Positions 27,230 to 35,809 of a stretch of DNA of 64,000 bases are shown here, piece by piece. The stretch spans positions 7,626,001 to 7,690,000 of the forward strand of contig NZ_CP150218.1 of NCBI RefSeq assembly GCF_037969875.1, written 5' to 3'. The notes beneath the pieces were generated by a model. The model was not told where the DNA came from. It ran no database searches and saw only the letters and a program-made list of their open reading frames with translations. Positions within the stretch are counted from its first letter, which is position 1. Each line of letters begins with the position of its first letter. The translations under genes were made by a program, and so were the position numbers. The DNA comes from Paenibacillus sp. FSL R7-0337. Lineage in GTDB: Bacteria > Bacillota > Bacilli > Paenibacillales > Paenibacillaceae.

Positions 27230-29014
27230 TTGAGTAAGCGTTCTATAAACGGGACAGATTTTACCGCAATGGTACTAGCCGGTGCGGAAATGCTGCAGCA
27301 GCATGCCGAGCATGTCAATTCATTGAATGTGTTTCCGGTGCCGGATGGCGATACGGGCACGAACATGAATCTGACCATGACCGCAGGCGCGAACGAATTG
27401 AAGAGAAACAACACGGCCTCTGTCGGTCAATGTGCGGGAGTGCTGTCGAAGGGACTATTGATGGGCGCGCGGGGGAACTCCGGCGTTATTTTGTCACAGC
27501 TGTTCAGAGGTCTTGGACGTTATGCGGCCCAATATGATGAGCTTAACACACAGCAGTTCGCTGCAGCGCTGCAGACCGGGGTAGATACCGCCTATAAGGC
27601 AGTGGTGAAGCCGGTTGAAGGCACCATTCTGACGGTTGCCAAGGAAGCTGCAAGGCATGCAGTGTATTATGCACGCCGCACAACGGATATTACCGAGCTG
27701 ATGACCGAAGTCCTGGCCAAAGCCAAGGAAGCCTTGGCGCATACGCCTGAGCTGTTGCCTGTGCTGAAGCAGGTGGGCGTGGTGGATTCGGGGGGCCAGG
27801 GCCTGGTCTACATCTATGAAGGCTTCCACCAGCATCTGACCAGCGGAGCAGTCTCAGCATCTGTACAGACTCCTGTGCAAGGACAAGCTGCGGCCCCTGT
27901 ATCCGTGCCGGCACCGGTGTTGACCAAACCTGAGCATTTGTTGTCCTCCGTACAGTCTTCCGCGCAATCACAGCTCCATACGGAAGACATTGAATTTTTA
28001 TATGATATGGAATTTTTCATTAACCGCCAGCTTGGCGCATCCGTGAAAGCGGATTTTGATGAGGAAGCTTTTCGGAAAGCGTTATCAGTTAACGGGGATT
28101 CGATCATCGTTATTTCGGATGATGAGACGATCAAGGTTCATGTGCATTCCAAGACTCCCGGAGAGGTGCTTAACCTGGCGCTCGTCCACGGGGAGATTAC
28201 CCAGATTCACATCCTTAACATGCGTGAGCAGCACCGCGATCTGTTGACTGCCGGTATGGACATCGCACCGATGCCGGATGTCTTCGCTGATATCCCGGAA
28301 GAGAAGGCCAGCGTGCAGGCGCCGGCGGTTCCTCCTGCGGATGATCTGGCGCCGTACGGCTTCATTGCGGTCTCCTCAGGAGATGGAATCTCGGATATTT
28401 TCCGCAGCCTGGGTGTCGATGCGATCCTGGCCGGCGGCCAGACGATGAATCCGAGTACAGAGGATTTCGTGAATGCGATCTCTTCGATTTCTGCGAAGCA
28501 TATCTACATTCTGCCGAATAACTCCAATATCGTCCTGGCTGCGCAGCAGGCCAAGGAGCTGCTGGAGGGCGAACGTGAGATTACGGTGATTCCGAGCAAG
28601 AGTATTCCCCAGGGAATCTCGGCAGCCTTTGCCTTCCAGGAAGAGGATGCGGTAGATACTAACACCAGCAATATGCTGGAGGCGATTGCCCAGGTCAAAT
28701 CCGGACAGATCACCAATGCTGTACGTGATACTGTGATGGAGAATCTGGAGATCAAATCCGGTCAGTATATCGGCATCGAGAGCTCTAAGATTGTTGCTGC
28801 TGCCGATGATTTGCTCACGGTCAGCAAGGAGCTGCTGTCCAGCATGCTGGTCAATGGTGACGAGATCGTTACTGTACTCACTGGTGCAGACACTGAGGCA
28901 GACATTACGGATGCCCTCGGCAGCTGGCTGGAAGAGACGTATCCGCAGGTTGAGGTTGAGATTCATGAAGGCGGCCAGCCGCTGTATTATTATCTTTTCT
29001 CAGTCGAGTCATAG
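27230..29014 (+). CDS. fakA: Fatty acid kinase catalytic subunit FakA (DAK2 / YloV family)
   Basis: 594 residues. FakA phosphorylates fatty acids held by a FakB (DegV) partner so that they enter phospholipid synthesis. The DAK2 nucleotide domain at the N-terminus shows NVFPVPDGDTGTNMNLT, GARGNSGVILSQLF and DSGGQGLVYIYEG; the middle and C-terminal DAK1-like domains follow. A Pro/Gln/Ala-rich linker lies near 205-245. It starts at TTG 27230 behind AGGAAGGGG. In many Firmicutes an Asp23/YloU gene lies between rpmB and this gene; there is no room for one here. Confidence 0.94.
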   Translation: MSKRSINGTDFTAMVLAGAEMLQQHAEHVNSLNVFPVPDGDTGTNMNLTMTAGANELKRNNTASVGQCAGVLSKGLLMGARGNSGVILSQLFRGLGRYAAQYDELNTQQFAAALQTGVDTAYKAVVKPVEGTILTVAKEAARHAVYYARRTTDITELMTEVLAKAKEALAHTPELLPVLKQVGVVDSGGQGLVYIYEGFHQHLTSGAVSASVQTPVQGQAAAPVSVPAPVLTKPEHLLSSVQSSAQSQLHTEDIEFLYDMEFFINRQLGASVKADFDEEAFRKALSVNGDSIIVISDDETIKVHVHSKTPGEVLNLALVHGEITQIHILNMREQHRDLLTAGMDIAPMPDVFADIPEEKASVQAPAVPPADDLAPYGFIAVSSGDGISDIFRSLGVDAILAGGQTMNPSTEDFVNAISSISAKHIYILPNNSNIVLAAQQAKELLEGEREITVIPSKSIPQGISAAFAFQEEDAVDTNTSNMLEAIAQVKSGQITNAVRDTVMENLEIKSGQYIGIESSKIVAAADDLLTVSKELLSSMLVNGDEIVTVLTGADTEADITDALGSWLEETYPQVEVEIHEGGQPLYYYLFSVES

Positions 29015-29078
29015 AATCGCTTAAGTTCTCAAGGCAAGCAGAGTGGAGCAGCCAAATTATAGTATGGGGAGGAACATT

Positions 29079-29939
29079 ATGAGTCGTACCGTAATCGTTA
29101 CCGACAGTACATCCGATATCCCGCCTGCTCTGGCGGAGCAATACGGCATTGAAGTGGTTCCGCTGACGCTGATGTTCGGCGAAGAGGCATTTCGGGATAA
29201 TGTGGATATGACTCCGGAACAGTTCTACGAGCGTCTTCCCCGCTCGACACAGCTGCCGACCACTTCGCAGCCTTCTCCTGTAGAATATATGAATGTATAC
29301 CGTAGTATACAGGAGAAGAATCCGGGCAGTTCAATCCTGTCCTTCCACATATCCTCCGGCTTAAGTGGAACCTACCAGTCTGCTGTCATGGCCAAATCCA
29401 TGCTTGAAGAGGAAGGCGAAGCTATCACTGTGGTGGATAGCCTCTCCGCCTCCTACGGCTTCGGATTCATGGTTGTGGAAGCTGCCCGGCTGGCGGAGCA
29501 GGGACATGCTCCTGCGGAGATTCTGGCGAAGGTGGAGAGACTGCGCCAATCCCGGAAGCTGTATTTTCTCGTGGATACCCTTGAATATCTGCAAAAGGGC
29601 GGCAGAATCGGCAAAGCGTCCGCTATCCTGGGTACACTGCTCAATATCAAGCCGATCCTCTCCATTGATGCGGAAGGCATTATCTATGCGGTAGAGAAGG
29701 TCAGAGGGCGCAAGAAGGCAGTCGCCCGCATGATCGAACTGTTCAAGGCAGATCTGCCGGGTGTGAATACAATACATGTGGCCGTGGGTCATACGGCTGA
29801 ACCGGCTTCCGGCGAAGAGTTCCTGCGGGAATTAGCCGGACATTTCACCTTGAAAGAGAAGGTTCTGACCAATGTGGGCCCGGTTGTGGGCAGCCATGTC
29901 GGGAACGGGACCTTAGCCGTATTCATCTGGCCCGCCTAA
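29079..29939 (+). CDS. DegV family fatty acid-binding protein (FakB-like)
   Basis: 286 residues, starting MSRTVIVTDSTSDIPPALAEQYGIEVVPLT, the DegV signature. SFHISSGLSGTYQSA and GRIGKASAILGTLLNIKPIL are the lipid-binding and phosphate-site segments. FakB proteins present the acyl carboxylate to FakA; adjacency to fakA supports that job. GGGGAGG lies correctly before the ATG at 29079. Confidence 0.93.
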   Translation: MSRTVIVTDSTSDIPPALAEQYGIEVVPLTLMFGEEAFRDNVDMTPEQFYERLPRSTQLPTTSQPSPVEYMNVYRSIQEKNPGSSILSFHISSGLSGTYQSAVMAKSMLEEEGEAITVVDSLSASYGFGFMVVEAARLAEQGHAPAEILAKVERLRQSRKLYFLVDTLEYLQKGGRIGKASAILGTLLNIKPILSIDAEGIIYAVEKVRGRKKAVARMIELFKADLPGVNTIHVAVGHTAEPASGEEFLRELAGHFTLKEKVLTNVGPVVGSHVGNGTLAVFIWPA

Positions 29940-29954
29940 GTATAGGGGATGAAC

Positions 29955-32006
29955 ATGGTGCTTACTTTGGATTCAATTGAAGTGAAACAAATAACTGGCG
30001 TGAGCGCTCAAAAGCAAAGCGAGCTTCACGCCTTTGGCGTCTTTACAGTGAAGGATCTGCTGGAGTATTACCCTTTCCGGTATGAGGATTTCCGTCCGAA
30101 ATCACTCAGTGAGGTCAAGCACGGAGATAAGGCGACCGTGGTGGCCAAGGTTATCGGCATTCCGGTGTTGCAGCGCTTCGGGGGCAAATCCCGTATGAGC
30201 TGCAAGATGGTGGCAGAGCCGTGGATGTTCACCGCGACATGGTTCAACCAGCATTATGCGCGTGAACAATTGACGGTCGGCCGTGAAGTGGTGCTGACGG
30301 GGAAGTGGGACCAGAAGCGCAATCAGATTACGGTGACCAACTATGAATTCCCGGACCGCGGAGAAGGCAAGACAGGTACTCTACAGCCGGTATACTCAAT
30401 CGGAGGCAAGATTACGCAGTCCTGGATCCGCAGAATTATCGGCCAGGCTCTGCAGCAGTACGGAGACCTGATCCCGGAGATTCTGCCGCACAGCATTATG
30501 CGCAAATATGACTTCATGTCACGCAAGCGGGCCATTGCCACAATTCATCAGCCGGAAGATACGCGCGAGGGCCAGCAGGGAAGGCGCCGGATGGTGTATG
30601 AGGAGTTGTTCCTCTTCCAGCTTAAGGTACAAGCCTTCCGCGTGCTGAACCGTGGCCGGATGGATGGTGTGGTTCATACGGTGGACAACGCAACGGTAAG
30701 GCAATTCGTGCGCAGCCTGCCGTTTGAGCTGACCGATGCCCAGAAGCATGTGGAGCTGGAGATTCTGCAGGATATGCGTTCAGGGTATTGTATGAACCGG
30801 CTGCTTCAAGGCGATGTGGGCTCCGGCAAAACCGTACTCGCGGCCATAGCGCTCTACGCGACTGTAAGATCCGGATTTCAAGGTGCGCTAATGGTGCCGA
30901 CTGAAATCCTGGCAGAGCAGCATATGCGCTCGCTCACGAGGATGTTCGAGCCGTTCGGCATTACTGTGGGCCTGCTGACCGGCAGCGTAACCGGCCGCAA
31001 ACGGAAGGATCTGCTGGCCTCTCTACAGATGGGAGTGCTAGATGTGGTTGTCGGAACCCATGCGCTGATCCAGGAGGATGTCTTCTTCCGCAGCCTGGGG
31101 CTTGTGGTTACGGATGAGCAGCACCGCTTCGGGGTGAACCAGCGCAGTGTCCTGCGGCGCAAGGGCTACAACCCGGATGTGCTGACGATGACCGCCACTC
31201 CGATCCCGCGGACGCTGGCGATCACCGTCTTTGGCGATATGGATGTGTCTACGTTATCTGAACGGCCGAAGGGCCGTGTGCCGATTACCACCTACTGGGT
31301 GAAGCCGGATCTGCTGGAGCGGGTGATGAACCTGATCAGCCGTGAGATTGAGCAGGGGCGGCAAGCCTACCTGATCTGTCCGCTGATTGAGGAGTCGGAG
31401 AAGCTGGATGTGCAGAATGCGATTGATCTGCATGTGCAGATGTCGCAGGCTTTTCCGGACTATAAGGTGGGCTTGCTTCACGGGAGAATGACACCGTCCG
31501 AGAAAGACGAGGTAATGCGGAACTTTTACAGCAACGAATTGCAGCTTCTGGTGTCTACAACGGTCGTAGAGGTTGGTGTCGATGTCCCGAATGCCACGCT
31601 GATGATCATCATGGATGCTGACCGCTTCGGGCTGTCTCAGCTGCATCAGCTGCGCGGCCGGGTCGGCAGAGGGGAGCATGCTTCCTACTGTGTGCTGATG
31701 GCTGATCCGAAGTCGGAGATCGGGCGCGAGCGGATGACTGCAATGACAGATACGGATGACGGGTTCGAGGTATCACGGCGGGACCTGGAGCTGCGCGGAC
31801 CGGGGGATTTCTTCGGGACGAAGCAGAGCGGCCTGCCTGAATTCCGGCTGGCGGATATGACCGCTGACTTCGAGACGCTGGAGCTGGCACGCGATGATGC
31901 TGCTGAGCTGCTGCGGGAGGCTTCCTTCTGGACCTCGGCGGATGTTGCGCCGCTGCGCGGGTATTTGCAGCAGGAACAAATTTTCCAGGGGGATTTAATT
32001 GACTGA
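29955..32006 (+). CDS. recG: ATP-dependent DNA helicase RecG
   Basis: 683 residues. It remodels stalled forks and Holliday junctions. The N-terminal wedge/OB domain (about 1-200) has DLLEYYPFRYEDF. Helicase motifs: GDVGSGKTVLA (Walker A), MVPTEILAEQH, DEQHRFGV (motif II), TMTATPIPRTLA, STTVVEVGVDVPNAT and QLHQLRGRVGRG. AGGGGA fits the ATG at 29955 better than an ATG at 29949 that overlaps it. It follows the degV gene by 15 bases. Confidence 0.96.
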   Translation: MVLTLDSIEVKQITGVSAQKQSELHAFGVFTVKDLLEYYPFRYEDFRPKSLSEVKHGDKATVVAKVIGIPVLQRFGGKSRMSCKMVAEPWMFTATWFNQHYAREQLTVGREVVLTGKWDQKRNQITVTNYEFPDRGEGKTGTLQPVYSIGGKITQSWIRRIIGQALQQYGDLIPEILPHSIMRKYDFMSRKRAIATIHQPEDTREGQQGRRRMVYEELFLFQLKVQAFRVLNRGRMDGVVHTVDNATVRQFVRSLPFELTDAQKHVELEILQDMRSGYCMNRLLQGDVGSGKTVLAAIALYATVRSGFQGALMVPTEILAEQHMRSLTRMFEPFGITVGLLTGSVTGRKRKDLLASLQMGVLDVVVGTHALIQEDVFFRSLGLVVTDEQHRFGVNQRSVLRRKGYNPDVLTMTATPIPRTLAITVFGDMDVSTLSERPKGRVPITTYWVKPDLLERVMNLISREIEQGRQAYLICPLIEESEKLDVQNAIDLHVQMSQAFPDYKVGLLHGRMTPSEKDEVMRNFYSNELQLLVSTTVVEVGVDVPNATLMIIMDADRFGLSQLHQLRGRVGRGEHASYCVLMADPKSEIGRERMTAMTDTDDGFEVSRRDLELRGPGDFFGTKQSGLPEFRLADMTADFETLELARDDAAELLREASFWTSADVAPLRGYLQQEQIFQGDLID

Positions 32007-32072
32007 ACAGGCACATCCGGGCACCTGCCTTCATATACTGTGAATGATTGGATATGACAGGAGGTGCTGTAA

Positions 32073-32360
32073 TTGGGTTATCAGCAATATGGAATCAGTC
32101 CCCAGCTGGTGGAGCGCATCAAGTTGAAGATGAAGAATCCGGCGGTCAAGGAACGCGTCAAGAATATGATTACCGGCATCTCCAAACAGGAGCTGCAGGA
32201 TACAGCAGTCGTGCGCAAGCTGGTACGCAATGCCTCGTCGGTGATGCATGAGAAGCTGACGTCTGCACAGGAAGAGCAAATTGTGAAATTCGTCATTGCC
32301 CAAAAGATCGACCCCGGCAATACGTTTCACTTAATCCGCTTATGGGGGATGTTCCGCTGA
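32073..32360 (+). CDS. SpoVIF-like sporulation protein
   Basis: 95 residues resembling the stage VI sporulation protein F family: GISKQELQDTAVVRKLVRNAS followed by an EEQIVKFVIAQKIDPGN block. B. subtilis SpoVIF is needed for late coat maturation. It starts at TTG 32073 with GGAGGTG 6 bases upstream. It is short, charged and helical with no membrane segment. It is probably expressed late in sporulation, though I did not identify a sigma-G or sigma-K promoter. Confidence 0.75.
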   Translation: MGYQQYGISPQLVERIKLKMKNPAVKERVKNMITGISKQELQDTAVVRKLVRNASSVMHEKLTSAQEEQIVKFVIAQKIDPGNTFHLIRLWGMFR

Positions 32361-32401
32361 CGAAGGCGGGATTCAGTAATCCTCTGATAGGCTTGCAATC
32401 C

Positions 32402-32440
32402 AAAAAGCGTTCCCGTAAGTAACACACGGGAACGCTTTTT
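32402..32440. terminator. Bidirectional terminator
   Basis: AAAAAGCGTTCCCGT (32402-32416) pairs perfectly with ACGGGAACGCTTTTT (32426-32440). A and T runs flank both sides, so it can stop the recG/spoVIF transcript and the converging yitT transcript. Confidence 0.95.
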
Positions 32441-32474
32441 ACTTATTCTGTGCTGTCCTGGAAGGCCATACTGC

Positions 32475-33347
32475 TCAGCCCGGCGGCTTATTGCGGAAAA
32501 GCGCTGAGATCCGGTTGTTCCGCGCGGCATTGATTACAATCTTGCTGTCCTGATCACAGTCATGCACGATAGAGGCTAGCTGCTCTTCCTCCAGCCTGCT
32601 GGCCAGACAGAATACCGTACCTGGCTCACCTTCAGGCCCTGTGGATTTTACGAGCTTCACCTCGCGGTCCAGCGACTGCTGGAGCTTGCGCCGGATCTCC
32701 TCGCATTTGCTGCTGGTAATGAACACCGCCTGGGTGAGCGAGAGGTCTCTTAGGGAGAATCGCAGCGCTTCAAAGGCGAGCAGATACGCAATGATACTAT
32801 ACATCGCCTGATCCCAGCCGAATAATGATCCGCCGTAGAGCAGGATGAGCATGTTGAACAGCATAATCGGCATCTCAGCCGATTTGGGCGGTCCTCCGTT
32901 CAGCAGCCGTACGCTTTGCTTCTCGCTTCCTGCGGTCAGGCCACCGAAGCGCACAGAGATGCCCAGGCCGAACCCGAGGCATAGACCTCCGGCAATAGCC
33001 GCGGGCAGCGGCTCGCTGATTGCCGCCGGGAAATGGTGCAAGGCCAATGACCCTGCCGTCAGACAGATCAGGCCAAGCATCGTATACAAGGCAAAGCGGA
33101 GATTAATCTGCCTGCGCGACATTAGAATAAACGGAAGGTTGAACAGGAACAGGAATAATCCAAGCCGCATTTCTGTCATATGGGACAGCAGGGCGGATAA
33201 TCCGGCAATGCCGCCCGGAAGCAGCTTATGCGGCATCAGGAACAGCTCAAGACCAACAGCTGCAAGTAATCCTCCGCCTACAACGGAGAGCAGACGCAGG
33301 GTTTTGGAATAAGGTAAGGGTGCAGCTTTTCTATATCTGACTTTCAT
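32475..33347 (-). CDS. YitT family membrane protein (DUF161 + DUF2179)
   Basis: 290 residues with about five or six membrane helices in the first 200 residues (GLELFLMPHKLLPGGIAGLSALLS is typical) and a C-terminal DUF2179 domain of about 80 residues, with FITSSKCEEIRRKLQQSLDREV and GTVFCLASRLEEEQL. DUF2179 resembles small regulatory domains. The substrate is unknown. The ribosome binding site is AGGAGGAAA. Confidence 0.9.
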   Translation of the reverse strand: MKVRYRKAAPLPYSKTLRLLSVVGGGLLAAVGLELFLMPHKLLPGGIAGLSALLSHMTEMRLGLFLFLFNLPFILMSRRQINLRFALYTMLGLICLTAGSLALHHFPAAISEPLPAAIAGGLCLGFGLGISVRFGGLTAGSEKQSVRLLNGGPPKSAEMPIMLFNMLILLYGGSLFGWDQAMYSIIAYLLAFEALRFSLRDLSLTQAVFITSSKCEEIRRKLQQSLDREVKLVKSTGPEGEPGTVFCLASRLEEEQLASIVHDCDQDSKIVINAARNNRISALFRNKPPG

Positions 33348-33412
33348 AAGATTTCCTCCTTTCAGCAGGAAACCGGTATTTGTGTTGCGGATTAAGGCGA
33401 TGGCAGCTTCGT

Positions 33413-33787
33413 TCAGCGTATAGCTAGCTGCTCTCCTACGAAATGTGAATTATATTTGAGGGGAATCATCAGCAGCCGTTTCAGCAGAATGTAAATGAAG
33501 GGCAGCAGAGATACACAGAGCAGCAGCCCGGGAGGTCCGGACTCCAGCGTCAGAGGGTTCTCATGGGGAGCAAGCCGGACGGCCTGGGCGTCATAAATCT
33601 GCATATGATGAACGCGCACCGGCTGGGCCAGCTTATGCTCATAGCGGTCTAGACGGACAGAATGCATCTCAGGCTCTTGTTCATGCAGCATCTGGAGGGC
33701 CATGATCAGAAAAGTCAGCAGCAGTACCGGAAGGAACACAGCCTTCAGCAAATCCAGCAGCGACAGACGCATCCAATCTTTCCTCAT
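33413..33787 (-). CDS. Uncharacterised two-helix membrane protein
   Basis: 124 residues. A first hydrophobic helix at about 13-31, an extracytoplasmic-looking polar segment (about 32-84, rich in His/Arg/Glu) and a second helix at about 85-105 followed by a basic tail. The topology suggests a short extracellular loop domain. No family was recognised. The ATG is preceded on its strand by an A/G-rich tract (AAAAAAAGGGGGG). It lies upstream of yitT on the same strand and may be its operon partner. Confidence 0.65.
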   Translation of the reverse strand: MRKDWMRLSLLDLLKAVFLPVLLLTFLIMALQMLHEQEPEMHSVRLDRYEHKLAQPVRVHHMQIYDAQAVRLAPHENPLTLESGPPGLLLCVSLLPFIYILLKRLLMIPLKYNSHFVGEQLAIR

Positions 33788-33980
33788 GAGAACCCCCCTT
33801 TTTTTGAAATAGAAGAATGTATTTATTTAAAGCATATCATAGGATCTTAGCAGGACCAAATATAATACGCTATTATTTCAAGGCCTACGACTGCGAAATA
33901 ACGAAACCGGAGCTGCTACACTGCGTATTCTCTAGTAAATTGAACTTTTTGTGAAAAAAATATCGGAAGGAGCAGATAAT

Positions 33981-34406
33981 TTGCATAATGCAGGCGTATT
34001 TAACGGTTTGTACCCGGCAGCGGCCAGCAGTCAGAGCGGATTTTTCACGGAGGGGCCGTTCTTGTTAAAGCTCATTCTGCTGCTGATCGCAGGCTTTGTT
34101 GCATATACCATTTGGAGAGGGCTCAAGACCTGGATGACGAACCAGACCAGTCCTCTGCAATCAAGGGTCGTTACGGCAGTAGCCAAACGGACAGAGGTCT
34201 GGGGTGGAAGAGGTCATATGGGGACACATACGAGTTATTATGTGACCTTTGAATTCCATAATGGCAGCCGCAGAGAGCTTGAAGTGAAGCCAAAGGCGTA
34301 CGCCATGATTGTGGAGGGGGACCGGGGAGAGCTGTCGTATCAGGGCAGCCGGTTCAAAGGGTTCGTGCGGGCGGGGATGCAGAGGGACAGTGGAGTCAGC
34401 AGGTGA
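33981..34406 (+). CDS. DUF2500-like membrane protein
   Basis: About 141 residues. A hydrophobic helix (LLKLILLLIAGFVAYTIW) at about 25-45 is followed by a beta-rich domain with THTSYYVTFEFHNGSRRELEV and GDRGELSYQG, the DUF2500 pattern. The start is taken as TTG 33981 because GGAAGGAG lies 9 bases before it; a GTG at 33951 is also in frame. The function is unknown. It faces the NlpC/P60 gene tail-to-tail across a strong terminator. Confidence 0.8.
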   Translation: MHNAGVFNGLYPAAASSQSGFFTEGPFLLKLILLLIAGFVAYTIWRGLKTWMTNQTSPLQSRVVTAVAKRTEVWGGRGHMGTHTSYYVTFEFHNGSRRELEVKPKAYAMIVEGDRGELSYQGSRFKGFVRAGMQRDSGVSR

Positions 34407-34471
34407 CTATTGACAGAGCATGCCTCCAAGAAGAGTAGGGAGTAACCTTTGGAATAATAATGATTTGAAGC

Positions 34472-34535
34472 AAAAAAATGCAAGGAAGTGAACCGGCCGC
34501 TATGTGAGCGAGCCCGGGCAAGCTTCCTTGCATTT
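34472..34535 (-). terminator. Long-stem terminator between the DUF2500 and NlpC/P60 genes
   Basis: AAATGCAAGGAAG (34476-34488) pairs with CTTCCTTGCATTT (34523-34535) across a 34-base loop. On the minus strand a run of seven T follows, so it mainly serves the NlpC/P60 gene. Confidence 0.85.
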
Positions 34536-34548
34536 ATTGTGTCCGGGT

Positions 34549-35484
34549 CTAGAGCACGCGCTGCATGTGCAGAATTACGTTGCTCCAATATCCGCTGTCC
34601 AGCTCACTGATCTGTACGCCAGGGTCACCCCAGGTGTGAATGAAATTCCCACCGCCGATGTAGATACCGACGTGACCAGGAACCGCGTCGCTCTCGAAAC
34701 GTCCGGGTACGGTGAAGAAGATCAGATCGCCGGGCTCCAGCGCGCTGCGTGACACCCGTCTGCCGATGTTGTCCTGATCTTTGGCCAGCCGGGGCAGATC
34801 CACCCCGAACTTCTGAAAGACATGGCGTGTAAAGGACGAGCAGTCGAAGCGCTTGGTCTCTTCATAGGGTCCGGCGCCGAAATCGTAAGGTACCCCAAGA
34901 AACTTTTTGGCATAGGAGACCAACTCGCCTGTGTCCACATTCGATACACTCTGAATCCGCAGCGGCTTCGGAGCTTCTGCCTTGGCGGAATCCTCTGTGC
35001 TCTCCCTGTCGGAAGGAGTCGCGATATTAATCTCGCCAGTAACGGGATTCCAGCCGACCTCAGTCTGTAGCAGCTTGGACAAGGCGGTAGGGGTGATATA
35101 GATTTGACCTTCACGGCGGACGGGGACATCGGGAAGGGTGATTTTCTGGCCCAATGAGAACACCTGGCTGGAATCCGGCCGCAGCATATACATGACATCA
35201 CTATAGCCGAGCTTGGTATAGCCGCCGCTTGCCGTGTCATCCTTCATCCGGAAGCCGATGGAGGCGACAGCCGGTTTGAGCGGAATCCAGTACTTGCCTT
35301 CCTTGTCGGTAAAAGAATTCTTCTCATAGTAGCTGCCCGCAAAAGTTCCGGTTGGGGTCAGCGAGTTAACCTTGGGAGTGCTGTCCTTGCTGGTGTAGCT
35401 GCAGGCGGTTGTTCCCGTAATGGCGGTAACCAGGATAGCGGAGGACAATAACATTTTGCTTGTACGCAGATTGATTATTGGCAT
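34549..35484 (-). CDS. NlpC/P60 cell-wall hydrolase with stalk-like N-terminal domain
   Basis: 311 residues. A signal peptide ends near TTAC, a possible but weak lipobox. Residues about 40-160 resemble a copper-amine-oxidase-N (stalk) substrate-binding domain. The C-terminal NlpC/P60 domain (about 185-305) has the catalytic Cys in RFDCSSFTRHVF, the His in GHVGIYIGGG and a second His in FIHTWG. Such enzymes cleave the D-Glu-meso-DAP bond of peptidoglycan peptides. GGAG lies 8 bases before the ATG at 35484; an upstream in-frame ATG at 35559 would bury the signal peptide. Confidence 0.9.
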   Translation of the reverse strand: MPIINLRTSKMLLSSAILVTAITGTTACSYTSKDSTPKVNSLTPTGTFAGSYYEKNSFTDKEGKYWIPLKPAVASIGFRMKDDTASGGYTKLGYSDVMYMLRPDSSQVFSLGQKITLPDVPVRREGQIYITPTALSKLLQTEVGWNPVTGEINIATPSDRESTEDSAKAEAPKPLRIQSVSNVDTGELVSYAKKFLGVPYDFGAGPYEETKRFDCSSFTRHVFQKFGVDLPRLAKDQDNIGRRVSRSALEPGDLIFFTVPGRFESDAVPGHVGIYIGGGNFIHTWGDPGVQISELDSGYWSNVILHMQRVL

Positions 35485-35644
35485 TGGGCACGCTCCATTT
35501 TCAACTTTAAGGTAAGTTTGTGCAGGACCGCTTTTTTTATGTGCTGCAGGCTTTAGCAAACAATGTCAAGATAAACTGCAGATTGTTGAAGCGGGTGGAC
35601 ATTCATTGTGCGTATTTTGTAAAATATGGCCCCCACTTAAATGA

Positions 35645-35671
35645 TTGACGGGAAATCAACCTACATATAAT
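35645..35671 (+). promoter_or_regulatory. Near-consensus sigma-A promoter of the ABC importer
   Basis: TTGACG (35645-35650) and TATAAT (35666-35671) are separated by 15 bases, which is a little short. Transcription should start near 35678, leaving a leader of about 130 bases before the substrate-binding-protein gene. Confidence 0.65.
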
Positions 35672-35688
35672 ATATGTTTAATAGATTC

Positions 35689-35786
35689 GGGGAGCGGATG
35701 GGGACAGGGTGCAGGCCTTCGCTTTAATGCTTTTAAAGATGAAAGCGATAATGCTGGACCGCTAGCCCAGGTTCTCGCGCTGAACC
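35689..35786 (+). promoter_or_regulatory. Structured leader before the TrpX-like ABC importer
   Basis: GGGG-AGCGG (35689-35697) can pair with CCGCT-AG-CCC (35759-35768). This encloses a hairpin TCGCTTT/AAAGCGA (35719-35725 with 35742-35748). A further hairpin GGTTC/GAACC (35770-35774 with 35782-35786) ends 23 bases before the start codon. There is no T-box, TPP, FMN, cobalamin, purine or lysine riboswitch core that I recognise. A ligand-sensing role is inferred from its position only. Confidence 0.45.
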
Positions 35787-35809
35787 CGTACAAGAAGAGG
35801 GGTTATCTC

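Noticed and set aside
35678..35809. TPP, FMN, cobalamin or T-box element before the TrpX-like importer
   Set aside because: Fragments such as TTCGGGG and TGAACC suggested TPP or FMN, but the core CTGAGA and the rest of the consensus are missing, and the T-box TGGNACCGCG motif is absent.
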